The notes below the pieces were generated by a model. The model was not told where the DNA came from. It made no database searches and saw nothing but the letters and a program-made list of their open reading frames with translations. Shown here piece by piece: positions 44,056-54,332 of a stretch of 64,000 nt of DNA. The translations under genes and the position numbers were made by a program. The stretch is taken from assembly GCF_024710845.1 (NCBI RefSeq), contig NZ_JANJTZ010000056.1:124001-188000 (forward strand), in the 5' to 3' direction. The stretch's first letter is position 1, and every line of letters begins with the position of its first letter. Origin of the DNA: Mesorhizobium sp. (GTDB taxonomy: Bacteria; Pseudomonadota; Alphaproteobacteria; Rhizobiales; Rhizobiaceae).

Positions 44056-44442
44056 TCATTCGCCTTTCGGCGGCTTCACACCCTGATCCGCGACCAGACC
44101 AGCCGACCGCAGCACATTCAACACCCCGGCGCCGAAGCCGAGAAACAGGAAGACGATCAACCCCCACGGAGAGGTACCTGCCATCCTGTCGACGAACCAG
44201 CCAATCGCCGCACCGACCACCACCCCGGCGATGAACTCGCTGGAAAGGCGTAGCGCATAGCCCATGCCGGCCATGCTATCGCTACGTGACGCCGGATCGT
44301 CCGGTTTCTTCTCCGGCCGCCTCGCGGCGATCGCCGCCTCGAGGTCGCGTCTTCGCTTGTCGAGATCGTCTCCGCGCTGCTCCGCGGGTGGAATTCCAGG
44401 TCCGGAGCCACCGGTTTCGCCTGGCCCTTTTGGTCCGGCCAC
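44056..44442 (-). CDS. atpI: AtpI/AtpZ family ATP synthase accessory protein
   Basis: A 128-residue protein with a cytoplasmic charged N terminus (GDDLDKRRRDLEAAIAARRP) and two membrane helices, SSEFIAGVVVGAAIGWFVD and WGLIVFLFLGFGAGVLNVL. These mark the AtpI group thought to help c-ring assembly or Mg2+ supply. The GTG at 44442 follows a GGGGAGG site. First gene of the F0 operon. An AT-rich patch at 44548-44575 upstream probably holds the promoter. Confidence 0.9.
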   Translation of the reverse strand: MAGPKGPGETGGSGPGIPPAEQRGDDLDKRRRDLEAAIAARRPEKKPDDPASRSDSMAGMGYALRLSSEFIAGVVVGAAIGWFVDRMAGTSPWGLIVFLFLGFGAGVLNVLRSAGLVADQGVKPPKGE

Positions 44443-44675
44443 CGCAACCTCCCCGCCCGGTCTGCCACACCCCGCAGCCCGCTTCAAAGTCGGCCGCAAC
44501 ATAGTTAGGGGCCTCCCCCCAGTCAAGCCGGGGAAGCGATTGGTCGAGCATGTATTTAATATAATGAATTCAGATACTTGATCCGGTGCGACAAACCGCC
44601 CGGTGGGTTCTGGTGCTGCGGCGCGGCGAATCCGGCGTTGCGCGGCGGCCCGAGAGCCTGCCGCGGCTGGTGGCC

Positions 44676-45857
44676 TCAGCTCCAGCCACCGCCATAGGTG
44701 CGGTAGAAGATGTGCAGGCCGATCTTCTTCATCTTCTCCATCGAACGCGCCCAGCGCGGGCTGACGTACTGCGCATAGTAATGCGTCGAGGATCCGACCT
44801 CCTCGATGAAGATCTTGCCCGCGGTGACCGCCATCGCGATCTCCTCGGCGGTCTTGAAGTGGGAGGGGCTCAGGATCCGATCCTTGATGCCGTCGCAGGC
44901 GAAGGAGAACTGGCAGCGGTTGCGCCAACTGGAGTTCTGGTAGACGACGCCGCAGACGGTGTTCGGATAGGTGGGATTGCGGACCCGGTTGAGCACTACC
45001 TGGGCGACCGCCGCCTGGCCGCGCAGGCTCTCGCCGCGCGCCTCGAAGTAGATCGCGGTCGCCAGGCACTTCTGCTCGGCCGAGGTGAAGACGTGCGCCG
45101 GCAGCGGCTCCTTCATCCAGGCATGATCGCCGGGCGCCATCGGCGGCACGAACCGGCCGGCGTTCGGGTCCTCGTCCTTCAGCAGGCTGGCGAAAGGCGA
45201 AGCGCGGGCGTAGTCGGGCTCGGCCGGCGCATAGGCGGTGGCGAGCACGTCGGCCCTGTCGTTGTTGACGAGCGAGGCGAGCATGGCCGGCACGCCCGGG
45301 TCCTTCCGCTTCTCCTGGCGCACATAGAAGGCGCTGGCGATCTCGATCTCCTTGCCCTTGATATCGGGCTTGACGAAGGCCATCGCCTCGGAGCCGTCGA
45401 GCGTCTGGCGCATCCAGCTCTGGCGTTCGAAGACGGAGCCGGCATTGAACGCCTTGGGCGGCGCGACGGGGGCGATCTTGAGGATGCGGCCCTGCTTGCC
45501 CGAGCGGGCAACGCGTGCCTCGTCGGGCGTATCGCTCATCTCGCTCTTGCCGCGGAACGCGACGGCACCGATGCCATCCGCGTGCACGCCCGCGCCGGCG
45601 ATCGAGCCCGTCGGCATCGAATCGGTAAACTTCATCTCGCCCTGGTGGACCGAGCCGGCCACGGCACGCTCGACGAAGGCGCCCCAGCGAGTGCCGCCCG
45701 AATCGCCGCCGGAGATCAGGCTCGTCATGTCCTGCTGGGCGGCGATCGTCGGGAACCCGAGCCACAGCGCAAGGCCGACGATGATGGGGGAAGTCAGGTT
45801 GCGGTTGCCGGCGAGCGGCGAACGACGCACAGAAATCTTCCGACGAAGCACGGGCAC
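44676..45857 (-). CDS. SleB-type cell wall hydrolase
   Basis: A 393-residue protein with a GTG start and one N-terminal hydrophobic segment ([16 protein letters not shown]). The C-terminal 130 residues form the hydrolase domain: [20 protein letters not shown] with the catalytic Glu, [20 protein letters not shown] and [10 protein letters not shown]. SleB relatives are lytic transglycosylases of peptidoglycan. The middle 200 residues are low in recognizable domains. Divergent from neither neighbour; it reads alone between der and atpI. Confidence 0.92.
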   Translation of the reverse strand: MPVLRRKISVRRSPLAGNRNLTSPIIVGLALWLGFPTIAAQQDMTSLISGGDSGGTRWGAFVERAVAGSVHQGEMKFTDSMPTGSIAGAGVHADGIGAVAFRGKSEMSDTPDEARVARSGKQGRILKIAPVAPPKAFNAGSVFERQSWMRQTLDGSEAMAFVKPDIKGKEIEIASAFYVRQEKRKDPGVPAMLASLVNNDRADVLATAYAPAEPDYARASPFASLLKDEDPNAGRFVPPMAPGDHAWMKEPLPAHVFTSAEQKCLATAIYFEARGESLRGQAAVAQVVLNRVRNPTYPNTVCGVVYQNSSWRNRCQFSFACDGIKDRILSPSHFKTAEEIAMAVTAGKIFIEEVGSSTHYYAQYVSPRWARSMEKMKKIGLHIFYRTYGGGWS

Positions 45858-45970
45858 ACTCCAGACGCGACATCACTCACTGGAGGACCAAGGTGATGCA
45901 TTAACCTTGATGTCGGGTTAACAGTCGCGGCGGGTCGGCATTATGGCAAAGCGGAAGCTGGATTGTGGCG

Positions 45971-47413
45971 TCAGGTCCGCTTCTTCGCCCGCCCCGCGAA
46001 CGGGTTCTCGGGCTCGCGCAAAACCATCCGCAACGGCACGCCGCGAATCCCGAACGCTTCGCGCAAGCCATTGGTAAGATAGCGCAAATAGGATTGCGGG
46101 AAGGAACCCGCGCGCGTCACCGACAGGACGAATCCGGGCGGGCGGGTCTTCGCCTGGGTAATGTATTTGATCTTCAGCCGGCGTCCGGCGATGGCCGGCG
46201 GCGGGTGGTGCGCCAAAATGCCCTCCAGCCATCGGTTAAGACGACCGGTCGAAATGCGCATGTTCCACGTCTCGTGGGTGGACATCACCGCCTGCATCAG
46301 CTTGTCGAGGCCGCGGCCGGTCTCGGCCGACACCGGCACCGCCTGGATGCCGCGTATCTGCGGCAGGAGCCGCTCGGTCTTTTCGCGCAGATCGGCCAGC
46401 GTCTCCTGCGGATTGTCGATCAGGTCCCACTTGTTGAAGGCGATGACCGGCGCCCTGCCCTCGCGCACGATCAGGTCGGCCAATTGCAGGTCCTGCTTCT
46501 CGAAGGGGATCGTCGCGTCGAAGACGATGATCACCACTTCGGCAAAGCGGATGGCGCGCAGCCCGTCCTGGACGGACAAGACTTCGAGTTTCTCCTGCAC
46601 CTTCGCCTTGCGGCGCATGCCGGCCGTGTCGAACAGCTTGAGCTTGCGCCCGGCATATTCCCACTCGACCGAGATCGAATCGCGGGTGATGCCGGCCTCC
46701 GGACCGGTAAGCATCCGTTCCTCGCCGATCAGCGCATTGATGAGCGTCGACTTGCCGGCGTTCGGCCGGCCGATGACGGCGATGCGCATCGGCTTGGTCG
46801 GATCGTAGGGCGGTATCTCCTCGGCGTCGGGATCGGCGATGTCCTCGCCGATCAGCGGTGCCTCGTCGAGCAGGGCGGCAGCCGCCGCCTCCTCGTCGTC
46901 CTCGCCGAAGGCGCGCTTCTCGCCGAGCACGGCGATGACGGCGTCGCGCAGGTCCGGCATGCCGAGCCCGTGCTCGGCCGAGATCGGCACCGGCTCGCCG
47001 AGGCCGAGTTCCCAGCCTTCGAGCATGCCGCCTTGGGCGCCCTTCGCCTCGGATTTGTTGGCGACCAGGATTACCGGCTTGCCGGAGCGGCGCGCGATTT
47101 CGGCGAAGGTGCGATCGTCCGGCGTGATGCCCGACTTGGCGTCGATGATGAAGAAGACGAGATCCGCTTCCCTGATCGCCAGTTCGGTTCCGGCGGTCAT
47201 CCGCCCGGCGAGGGAGGCCTTGTCGGCGACCTCGAGGCCGGCCGTATCGATGACGTCGAAATAGAGATCGTAGAGCTTGGCCTCGTGGCGGCGGCGGTCA
47301 CGCGTCACGCCCGGCGTGTCGTCCACCAGCGCGAGCTTCTTGCCGACGAGGCGATTGAACAGCGTCGACTTGCCGACATTGGGACGGCCGACAATCGCGA
47401 CGGTGTAGCTCAT
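45971..47413 (-). CDS. der: Ribosome biogenesis GTPase Der (EngA)
   Basis: A 480-residue GTPase with two tandem G domains and a C-terminal KH-like domain. G1 motifs are [16 protein letters not shown] (domain 1) and [16 protein letters not shown] (domain 2, about residue 220). NKSE and NKWD are the G4 motifs and DTAG occurs in both. It acts in 50S subunit maturation. Upstream by 7 bp is the YfgM-like gene; the pairing is common. Confidence 0.97.
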   Translation of the reverse strand: MSYTVAIVGRPNVGKSTLFNRLVGKKLALVDDTPGVTRDRRRHEAKLYDLYFDVIDTAGLEVADKASLAGRMTAGTELAIREADLVFFIIDAKSGITPDDRTFAEIARRSGKPVILVANKSEAKGAQGGMLEGWELGLGEPVPISAEHGLGMPDLRDAVIAVLGEKRAFGEDDEEAAAAALLDEAPLIGEDIADPDAEEIPPYDPTKPMRIAVIGRPNAGKSTLINALIGEERMLTGPEAGITRDSISVEWEYAGRKLKLFDTAGMRRKAKVQEKLEVLSVQDGLRAIRFAEVVIIVFDATIPFEKQDLQLADLIVREGRAPVIAFNKWDLIDNPQETLADLREKTERLLPQIRGIQAVPVSAETGRGLDKLMQAVMSTHETWNMRISTGRLNRWLEGILAHHPPPAIAGRRLKIKYITQAKTRPPGFVLSVTRAGSFPQSYLRYLTNGLREAFGIRGVPLRMVLREPENPFAGRAKKRT

Positions 47414-47420
47414 GAGCGCG

Positions 47421-48086
47421 TCAGGACGCTGAGCCCGAACTGCGGATCAGCTCGGACATCAGGGTCGCGCGTTCGCGATTGTTGCGAGGTGCTGCGGAAT
47501 CGGCGGCGATCTGGTCGAACAGCGTCAGCGCGTCGGCGAACTTGCCGTCCCTCCACGCCGCGAGCGCCAGCGCCTCGCGCGCCGAGTGTCGCAGCGGATT
47601 GGTCTCGGCCGTCAGCGCCTCGACCCGGGCGGCGACATCGGCCTGCGTGCCGTTGTCGACGAGGATGAGCGCGGCGCGAAGGCGCGCCATGTCGCGGATC
47701 GCGCCGGGGATCGCGCCGTCGGCCGCGACCTCGTCGAACTGCTTCACGGCGCCTGCGAAATCCCCCTTGTCGGCCAGAACGGTGGCGGTGCGCATGCGGG
47801 CGAGCAGCGGATAGGCGCCGTAGCCGTCGGCCTCGAGCGCTTCCAGCGCCGCGATCGCTTCGTCGTTCTTGCCTTGGTTGGCGAGCGTCAGCGCCTGGGA
47901 GAAGCGGTCGCCGGAGGCGTTCGCCGTCTTGGTGCGCCAGTAGTCGTAGCCGACCCAGGCAGCGGTGCCGAGCACGATCACGACCGCGGCGCCGATGAGG
48001 AACGGCCCGAACCGGTCCCAGAGCGCGCGGGCCTGGTCCTGGCGCATCTCCTCATTGACTTCGCGGATGAAACTGTCGTCGGACAT
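47421..48086 (-). CDS. YfgM-like TPR membrane protein
   Basis: A 221-residue protein with a cytoplasmic N terminus ([20 protein letters not shown]), one membrane helix ([20 protein letters not shown]) and a periplasmic TPR-like helical domain. This architecture matches YfgM, an ancillary subunit of the Sec translocon that works with periplasmic chaperones. It sits 7 bp upstream of der, as in many proteobacteria. Confidence 0.87.
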   Translation of the reverse strand: MSDDSFIREVNEEMRQDQARALWDRFGPFLIGAAVVIVLGTAAWVGYDYWRTKTANASGDRFSQALTLANQGKNDEAIAALEALEADGYGAYPLLARMRTATVLADKGDFAGAVKQFDEVAADGAIPGAIRDMARLRAALILVDNGTQADVAARVEALTAETNPLRHSAREALALAAWRDGKFADALTLFDQIAADSAAPRNNRERATLMSELIRSSGSAS

Positions 48087-48248
48087 TTGCCTACCGTGGC
48101 TTCGAGGCGCGCCGTCGCGCGTTCAGAGCGGCCTTATTAGCCGAAAATAGCTACTATGGAAGGGCGGCGGGGAAATTATGGCGGCGGGCGCATGTGGCCG
48201 AGCAAACCAGCCAATGCCGCGGGCACTATGGAAAGGCAACGACGGGCG

Positions 48249-48439
48249 CCGCCTTGCATCCCCCTCCTGTCCTCCGTCATCCCGGCGGCCGGAGGCCAGC
48301 CGGGATCTATTCTTCTCTCCGATTACACGTCGAAAACGCCTCCGCGGCATGACAGACGGCGCCTTTCTCCCGGCGATCAATGGTTCCCGGCTGGCCGCCG
48401 GCCGCCGGGAAGACGGCCGCGCAAGGGGGTGCAAGGCGG
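48249..48439. mobile_element. 191-bp MITE-like element with long terminal inverted repeats
   Basis: The outer ends CCGCCTTGCA (48249-48258) and TGCAAGGCGG (48430-48439) are perfect complements. Further in, 48274-48305 and 48385-48416 are inverted copies with 30 of 32 matches. The arms together span about 57 bp. The middle of about 80 bp lacks coding potential. No clear target-site duplication was found. The size and symmetry fit a nonautonomous transposable element or a large REP. Confidence 0.65.
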
Positions 48440-48575
48440 TTGAACTCCGCCTGCCCTATGGATCGATTTCGCCCCTCTTCCCGCTAACCCCTTGTTGTTG
48501 TTCGCACCGGAACTTTTTCGATCCACCCCTTTCCAAGCCGGCATCACACTGTCCGCGGTCAAACGGGAGCCGGTG

Positions 48576-49025
48576 ATGGCTTGGAGGGCGAAGGCAGGGA
48601 GGGAGCAGAAGGTACGGGCGAGCATCGTTGCGCGCCTGCTCTCGTTCGCCGACCTTGCCGAAGATGCCGCCCTGCGCTCCCCGTGGGCCCGCTGGTGCAT
48701 ATTGTGGGCCGCCTGGCAGGCAAACGCACTTCCGAGGGATTACGTCGAGGGCTCCGCACGAAACCCTGCGGGCAGGCACTGGTCGCCGGTCACGATGCCG
48801 GTCGGCTTCGGCACCGATCCAGCCGATGCGCAGGACCTCGCCGCCTCGCTCCGCGCGCTTGCGCTCGTCGTGCAGGCCATGGCGGCCTACATCAGCCGTA
48901 TCTCGTTCCTGCAGAAGGGTCAGGCCTCCGACGAGGCCGGCAACGAGGGCGGGCCGCACCGTGCGATCCTCCAGCGCCTGGCTGACGCGGCGCTCTCGCC
49001 GGTCGAACCGCGCGACACGTCCTAG
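48576..49025 (+). CDS. Hypothetical protein
   Basis: A 149-residue protein that I do not recognise. It has a basic start (MAWRAKAGREQKVRASIVAR), a Trp-rich stretch (ARWCILWAAWQANALPRD) and a helical hydrophobic segment (LAASLRALALVVQAMAAYIS). The ATG at 48576 follows GGAGCCGGTG; an in-frame upstream ATG at 48492 is less likely. An antisense frame of similar length exists, so coding status is only moderately supported. Confidence 0.5.
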   Translation: MAWRAKAGREQKVRASIVARLLSFADLAEDAALRSPWARWCILWAAWQANALPRDYVEGSARNPAGRHWSPVTMPVGFGTDPADAQDLAASLRALALVVQAMAAYISRISFLQKGQASDEAGNEGGPHRAILQRLADAALSPVEPRDTS

Positions 49026-49252
49026 GAAGCGCCGTGCTCTTCTCCCTGTGGGAACGCCTGATTATCCGAAACGATCTTGCTTTCTTCCGCGGAAAAATGC
49101 GCTGCGGTCGACGACATCGCGCGGGCTGAAAGCGGCGTTGCCCTCGCCGGAGGCCTGTGCCGTTAACCATGCCGGAGGAACGCCGCGTGCCGTCCGTCTC
49201 GCCGCCACATTCTGCCGCTATCGATCCGCTCGGACAGCATGACGGGGACGGG

Positions 49253-50230
49253 ATGACATCGGTATTGCGTTCAATCATCCTGGCGCTGGCGCTGACGGCC
49301 GCCTCCGCCGCGCAGGCGTCGCCGCCGCAATATGTCATCATCTCCTTCGACGGCGCCAAGGACAACGCGCTGTGGGAGCGCAGCCTGAAGCTCGGCGACG
49401 AGACCGGCGCGCGCTTCACCTATTTCCTGTCCTGCGTCTACTTCATCCCGACCGAGGCGAAGGCGAGCTACCAGGCGCCCGGCAAGAGTGCCGGCCGCTC
49501 CAATGTCGGCTTCGGCGACACGGCGGCCGACGTGCAGGTCCGGCTGGCCCATGTCTGGGCCGCCTATCAGACGGGTCACGAGATCGCCAGCCACGCGTGC
49601 GGCCATTTCGACGGCAAAGACTGGTCGCAAGCCGACTGGACGGCCGAGTTCAGGACGTTCGGCACAGTGATGTCGAGCGCCTGGACCGCGAGCAGCGCGG
49701 CGGCGCCCGCCGGCTGGGACGATTTCATCCGGCACGGAATCAAGGGGTTCCGCGTGCCTTACCTCTCGACCTCGCCCGGCCTTGCGCCGGCGCTGGCCGA
49801 GGCCGGTTTCGACTACGACGCCAGCGGCGTGTCGCGCGGGCCGCAGGCGCCGGTCCGGAAAAGAACGATGACCGAATTCGCCCTGCCGATGGTCCCCGAG
49901 GGGCCGAGCAGCCGGCGTATCATCGCGATGGACTACAATCTATTCGTCCGCCATTCGGGCGGCTTCGAGCGCGCAAGTCAGGCGGAGGAATTCGCCGAGC
50001 GGACCTACCAGGCGTTCAAGGGCGCCTTCGAGGCCGAGCTCGCCGGCAACCGCACGCCGCTACAGATCGGCCTGCATTTCCAGCTGATGAACGGCGGCGC
50101 CTACTGGACCGCGCTGGAGCGTTTCGCCCGCGAGGTCTGCGTCAAGCCGGACGTCGCCTGCGTGTCTTACGCGGACTGGCTGCGCGCCAATCCGCACCGT
50201 GAGGTCGACACGGCCGAGGCCGGCGGCTAA
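49253..50230 (+). CDS. Exported polysaccharide deacetylase-like protein
   Basis: A 325-residue protein with a signal peptide ([22 protein letters not shown]). The NodB-type fold is indicated by [15 protein letters not shown] (in place of the usual TFDD) and [16 protein letters not shown], the metal-binding HxxxH block, plus [18 protein letters not shown]. The atypical first motif leaves the catalytic Asp uncertain. It may deacetylate a cell-surface polysaccharide or peptidoglycan. The stop overlaps the convergent bacA stop. Confidence 0.82.
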   Translation: MTSVLRSIILALALTAASAAQASPPQYVIISFDGAKDNALWERSLKLGDETGARFTYFLSCVYFIPTEAKASYQAPGKSAGRSNVGFGDTAADVQVRLAHVWAAYQTGHEIASHACGHFDGKDWSQADWTAEFRTFGTVMSSAWTASSAAAPAGWDDFIRHGIKGFRVPYLSTSPGLAPALAEAGFDYDASGVSRGPQAPVRKRTMTEFALPMVPEGPSSRRIIAMDYNLFVRHSGGFERASQAEEFAERTYQAFKGAFEAELAGNRTPLQIGLHFQLMNGGAYWTALERFAREVCVKPDVACVSYADWLRANPHREVDTAEAGG

Positions 50231-51504
50231 CCCGCCGGCTGTTCCTCCGGCGGCAGACCGGCCGCCTCGCGCTCGAGATAGCGGCGGTCGATCTCGGGAA
50301 GATCCTCGCCGTGCAGCGTGGCCTCGAAGGTGCGAAGGCGCTTGTAGATGGAGAGGAGCTCGACGATCGTCGGCCAGGAATTGACGAGATACTGGAAGGA
50401 CGAGGTAACCTGGCTGAACGCGTAGCTGATCTGGTTCAGGAGCCCGAGGGTAATCGTCCCGGCGATGATCGACGGGACCATCAGGAACAGCGAGAAGATG
50501 TTGTTCGTCTGCAGATACAGGAACCGCGTCACATTGAAGTAGACGTAGTGGAAATAGAGCCGGAAGTAATTCTTCCGGACGTTGTCGAACAGCTCTGCGA
50601 CAGTCGGCGGCTGGGCGCGTCCCGGATCGTCCTCGCCATAGACCAGTTCCTTTCGATACGCCGCCTCGACGCGCTGGTTGCGGAACTGCAGGCCCGGAAG
50701 TTTCATACCAACGACCGCCAGCACGACCGTGCCGAAAATCGACCAGCACAGCGCCGCAATAACCAGTGGATGCGGGATCGCACCGACCACCGGCAATTCG
50801 GTGATGTTCGCGGACAGCCTCACCAGCACCGGCATGAAGGCGATCAGCGTCATGATCGAGTCGATGAAGTTGACCCCGAGGCTCTCCACGATGGTGGAGA
50901 ACCGCATCGTGTCCTCCTGCACACGCTGCGAAGCGCCCTCGATGTGGCGCAGTCTCTGCCAGTTGGCCATGTAGTAGCCGTTCATCGCCGTGCGCCAGCG
51001 GAACACGTAGTGGCTGACGAAGAAGGCTGTCAGGGCCGAGACCGTCACTGCGACCAGCGCGATGCCGAGAAACTCTATGATCTTTCCGAAAAGCTCGGCT
51101 TGGGTGGATGTGACCTGCTTCGACAGGATGTTCTGGATGAGATCCCAGAAGGGTCCGTACCAATTGTTGATCGCGACGGAGACCTGGACCTGGAAATAGG
51201 TCACGAACAAGATCAGGGCAGAGCCGAGGATCGACCAGTCTTGCCAAGGGTGGGGAGAGAAGATGCGCCAGAACGCGTAGAACAGCCCCACAACCAGCAC
51301 GAAGTAGACGTAAAACCAAAGAAACGGCCCGGACCAGAAGACCGACACCCCAATGATCGGCGGCGCTTCGGCCGCAGCAGGGGGGAGACCAAACCAGCCG
51401 CCCATGTTTTCGCCGATGGCGAACCAGAACAGGACCGCGACGAGGCTCCACACCGCCGCTGAGATGAAGAACAGCTTCGGCCTGGGAAAGAACGAGACAA
51501 ACAC
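50227..51504 (-). CDS. bacA: SbmA/BacA-family peptide transporter
   Basis: A 425-residue inner membrane protein with about seven helices and no ATPase domain. Diagnostic parts are [40 protein letters not shown] and [20 protein letters not shown], matching the SbmA/BacA family of proton-driven peptide importers. In rhizobia and Brucella BacA imports antimicrobial or host NCR peptides and affects very-long-chain lipid A. It begins with GTG. Full length, no disruptions. Confidence 0.95.
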   Translation of the reverse strand: MFVSFFPRPKLFFISAAVWSLVAVLFWFAIGENMGGWFGLPPAAAEAPPIIGVSVFWSGPFLWFYVYFVLVVGLFYAFWRIFSPHPWQDWSILGSALILFVTYFQVQVSVAINNWYGPFWDLIQNILSKQVTSTQAELFGKIIEFLGIALVAVTVSALTAFFVSHYVFRWRTAMNGYYMANWQRLRHIEGASQRVQEDTMRFSTIVESLGVNFIDSIMTLIAFMPVLVRLSANITELPVVGAIPHPLVIAALCWSIFGTVVLAVVGMKLPGLQFRNQRVEAAYRKELVYGEDDPGRAQPPTVAELFDNVRKNYFRLYFHYVYFNVTRFLYLQTNNIFSLFLMVPSIIAGTITLGLLNQISYAFSQVTSSFQYLVNSWPTIVELLSIYKRLRTFEATLHGEDLPEIDRRYLEREAAGLPPEEQPAG

Positions 51505-51617
51505 GGGCGGGAAATCCTTGTGGCTTCGGATTCGGTGGCCGCATCAAGTCACAAGAATGTGGCGATGGGAATGGCCGGGAAGATTACGATTTCGTCACGC
51601 GCAGGCGGTCGGCGCGG

Positions 51618-52784
51618 TCACCTGATCCCGCTGCGCCGCCCGGCATCCCATGCCAGAAGCGCACTGGCGAGAAGCACGACGGAGGCGAGGAGCGAGGGGA
51701 TGAAATAGGCGCCGGTGAGGTCGGCGAGCGAGCCGGCGACGATCGGCCCGAGGATCTGCCCGACGCCGAACGCGGCGGTCATCAGCGCCAGCGCCTTGCG
51801 CGGCGAGGCGTCCGCGAGCCGGCGGCCGATCTGCAGGCCGATCGCGGTGACGGCGACGAAAGTGCCACCGAGAAGCACGGCGGCGATGAGCGGGCCGGCA
51901 TAGCCACCAAGGGCGACGCTGGCGATCACGCCGGCCGCCTCGACCACCATTCCCGCCGCGTAAGCCCTGGCGAGGCCTTTGCGGGCGGCGATAACGTTCC
52001 ACACCCAGGTCGAAGCGATGATCGAGACGCCCGTCACCAGCCAGACCACCGATTCGAACAGCCGCCCGCCCTCGCCTGCGCGCACGATCGCGACGAGGAA
52101 AGTGGCGGTGACGACATAGCCGAAGCCGAACAGGCCGTAGGACAGGATCATGCGCCTCAGCGCCGGGCTCTTCGGCAGCGCAGGCTCGCGCGGCGCATCG
52201 GCCGCGGCAACCGGGCCTTCGCGTACGAGCAGGAGCACCGCTACGAAGCCAATTGCGCCAAGCACTGCCGCGCTGATCCAGCCCGACTGCCAGGGCGCAT
52301 GCCAGAGCACCATCGCGCCGCTGGCGATGGAGGAGACCGCGATGCCGACGCCGACGCCACCGAAATGCAGCGCCTGGAGATCGTTGCGTTTGGCCAGCGC
52401 GAGATGGCCGAACACGATCGTGCTGAGGAAGATCATCATCAAGGCGCTGGCGACGCCCGCCAGGAACCGGATCACGATGAAGGCGGCGAGACTGTCGGTG
52501 ATCGCCATCAGCGCCAAAAGGATCGCCGTTCCACCGACGCCCGCGAGCATCAGTGCGCGCTCGCGGCCGTGCGCCCAGCCGCCTGAGGCCAATAGCGCGC
52601 CGACGAGATAGCCGAGGAAATTGGCGGACGCGATCAGCCCGGCGTCCGACGCAGACTGGCCGAGCTCCTCCATCATGGCGGGAAGCAGCGGTGTGTAGAT
52701 GAACCGGCCAATGCCCATGCCGGCCGCCATGCCGATCATGCCGCCGATGGCGTAGCGATAGGGCGAGGCGGTCGCGTTCGGCAT
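51618..52784 (-). CDS. YbfB/YjiJ-family MFS transporter
   Basis: A 388-residue major facilitator protein with 12 predicted helices. GMAAGMGIGRFIYTPLLPAM near the N terminus and ASANFLGYLVGALLASGGWA identify the YbfB/YjiJ family. The substrate is unknown; some relatives export drugs or sugars. It lies on the same strand as bacA with 113 bp between them. Confidence 0.9.
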   Translation of the reverse strand: MPNATASPYRYAIGGMIGMAAGMGIGRFIYTPLLPAMMEELGQSASDAGLIASANFLGYLVGALLASGGWAHGRERALMLAGVGGTAILLALMAITDSLAAFIVIRFLAGVASALMMIFLSTIVFGHLALAKRNDLQALHFGGVGVGIAVSSIASGAMVLWHAPWQSGWISAAVLGAIGFVAVLLLVREGPVAAADAPREPALPKSPALRRMILSYGLFGFGYVVTATFLVAIVRAGEGGRLFESVVWLVTGVSIIASTWVWNVIAARKGLARAYAAGMVVEAAGVIASVALGGYAGPLIAAVLLGGTFVAVTAIGLQIGRRLADASPRKALALMTAAFGVGQILGPIVAGSLADLTGAYFIPSLLASVVLLASALLAWDAGRRSGIR

Positions 52785-52919
52785 GGCGGCAAACTAGCCG
52801 TCGGCGGGCGTGTTGCAATGCAAAAACGCTGGTCCAGCAGGTGTGCGGCAAGTGCCAGCGGCGGAACAAAATCACATGAAGAGTGTTGAACTGCTGAATC
52901 ACACGAATGGAGAGTTCAC

Positions 52920-52994
52920 ATGAACGGCATCATCTATCTGGTCGGCCTCGTCGTCGTCGTCCTCTTGGTCCTCTCGTTCTTCGGCCTTCGCTGA
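52920..52994 (+). CDS. 24-residue single-span membrane peptide
   Basis: The frame encodes MNGIIYLVGLVVVVLLVLSF followed by FGLR and a stop. A GGAGAG ribosome site sits six bases upstream of the ATG, and codon third positions are GC-rich like the rest of the chromosome. The whole peptide is one hydrophobic helix with a C-terminal Arg. It lies between the divergent MFS gene and the aminopeptidase gene. I believe similar tiny proteins occur in other Rhizobiales, but that is from memory. It would be missed by standard gene calling. Confidence 0.65.
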   Translation: MNGIIYLVGLVVVVLLVLSFFGLR

Positions 52995-53077
52995 TCCGCC
53001 AAGCGTCCAAAAAGTCTTGCGAAGGCGAACGAGAAATCGCACATCGGGAGTAACCGATCCCATCCAGGGTGTGCGAC

Positions 53078-54328
53078 ATGGAATATCCCTATAATCACGC
53101 CATCATCGATCCCGTTCACCTCGACCGTCTCGCCGAGGTCGCCGTCAAGGTCGGGCTGCGGCTCGAGCCCGGCCAGGATCTGGTGATGACAGCGCCCGTT
53201 TCGGCGCTGCCGCTGGTGCGTCTGATCGTCGAGCACGCCTACAAGGCGGGCGCGGGGCTGGTGACGCCTTTCCTCTCTGACGAGGAGATCACGCTGTCGC
53301 GCTACCGCAATGGCCCGGACGAGAGCTTCGACCGCGCCTCGGGTTGGCTCTACGAGGGCATGGCCAAGGCGTTCTCGAACAATGCGGCGCGCCTGGCCAT
53401 CGTCGGCGACAATCCGATGCTCCTGTCGGGCGAGGACCCGGCCAAGGTCGCGCGCGCCAACAAGGCCAACTCGATCGCCTACCAGCCGGCGCTGGAGAAG
53501 ATCGCCGGCTTCGACATCAACTGGAACATCGTCGCCTATCCGGGCCCGTCCTGGGCGAAGCTGGTCTTCCCCAACGACGGCGAGGAGATGGCGGTGGCCA
53601 AGCTGGCGCACGCGATCTTCGCGGCGAGCCGCGTCGACCGTGCCGATCCGGTAGCGGAGTGGAAGGACCACAATGCGCGGCTCGCCGAGCGCACGGCCTG
53701 GCTCAACGGCCAGGGTTTCTACGCGCTACATTTCAAGGGACCCGGAACGGACCTGCTCGTCGGGCTCGCCGACGGCCATGAATGGCACGGCGGCGCGTCG
53801 ATGGCGAAGAACGGCATCATCTGCAACCCGAACATCCCGACCGAGGAGGTCTTCACCACCCCGCATGCGCGGCGCGTCGAGGGCACCGCGCGCTCGACCA
53901 AGCCGCTGTCGCACCAGGGCACGCTGATCGAGAACATCGAAGTGCTGTTCGAAGACGGCCGGATCGTCGAGGCGAAAGCCAGCCGAGGCGAAGACGTTTT
54001 GAGGAAAGTGCTGGAGACGGACGAGGGCGCGGCGCGATTGGGCGAAGTGGCGCTGGTGCCGCATTCCTCGCCGATCTCGAAGAGCGGGCTTCTGTTCTAC
54101 AACACGCTGTTCGATGAGAACGCCGCCTGCCACATCGCGCTTGGCCAGTGCTACTCCAAGTGCTTCGTGGGCGGCGCGACCCTGACGCCCGACGAAATCG
54201 CCGAGCGCGGCGGCAACAAGAGCTTCATCCATATCGACTGGATGATCGGCTCGGACGAGATCGACATCGACGGTGTGCACGCCGACGGCCGCCACGTGCC
54301 GGTGTTCCGCAAGGGCGAGTGGGCGTAG
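53078..54328 (+). CDS. M29-family aminopeptidase
   Basis: A 416-residue metalloaminopeptidase of the AmpS/thermophilic aminopeptidase (M29) family. Signatures are CNPNIPTEEVFTTPHARRVE with metal-binding Glu and His, GLLFYNTLFDENAACHIALG, and the C-terminal FIHIDWMIGSDEIDIDG with further ligands. The enzyme removes N-terminal residues from peptides using two metal ions. The ATG at 53078 follows CAGGGTG; a GTG three codons upstream is also possible. Confidence 0.93.
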   Translation: MEYPYNHAIIDPVHLDRLAEVAVKVGLRLEPGQDLVMTAPVSALPLVRLIVEHAYKAGAGLVTPFLSDEEITLSRYRNGPDESFDRASGWLYEGMAKAFSNNAARLAIVGDNPMLLSGEDPAKVARANKANSIAYQPALEKIAGFDINWNIVAYPGPSWAKLVFPNDGEEMAVAKLAHAIFAASRVDRADPVAEWKDHNARLAERTAWLNGQGFYALHFKGPGTDLLVGLADGHEWHGGASMAKNGIICNPNIPTEEVFTTPHARRVEGTARSTKPLSHQGTLIENIEVLFEDGRIVEAKASRGEDVLRKVLETDEGAARLGEVALVPHSSPISKSGLLFYNTLFDENAACHIALGQCYSKCFVGGATLTPDEIAERGGNKSFIHIDWMIGSDEIDIDGVHADGRHVPVFRKGEWA

Positions 54329-54332
54329 ACGC

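Noticed and set aside
44056-45876. A 606-codon minus-strand frame covering atpI and upstream
   Set aside because: The first 478 codons are an out-of-frame reading of the SleB-type hydrolase and spacer. AtpI starts at the GTG at 44442.
48456-48959. A minus-strand frame of 167 codons opposite the hypothetical gene at 48576
   Set aside because: Composition is rich in Arg, Gly and Pro without secondary-structure pattern; the plus-strand frame has more protein-like sequence and a better ribosome site.
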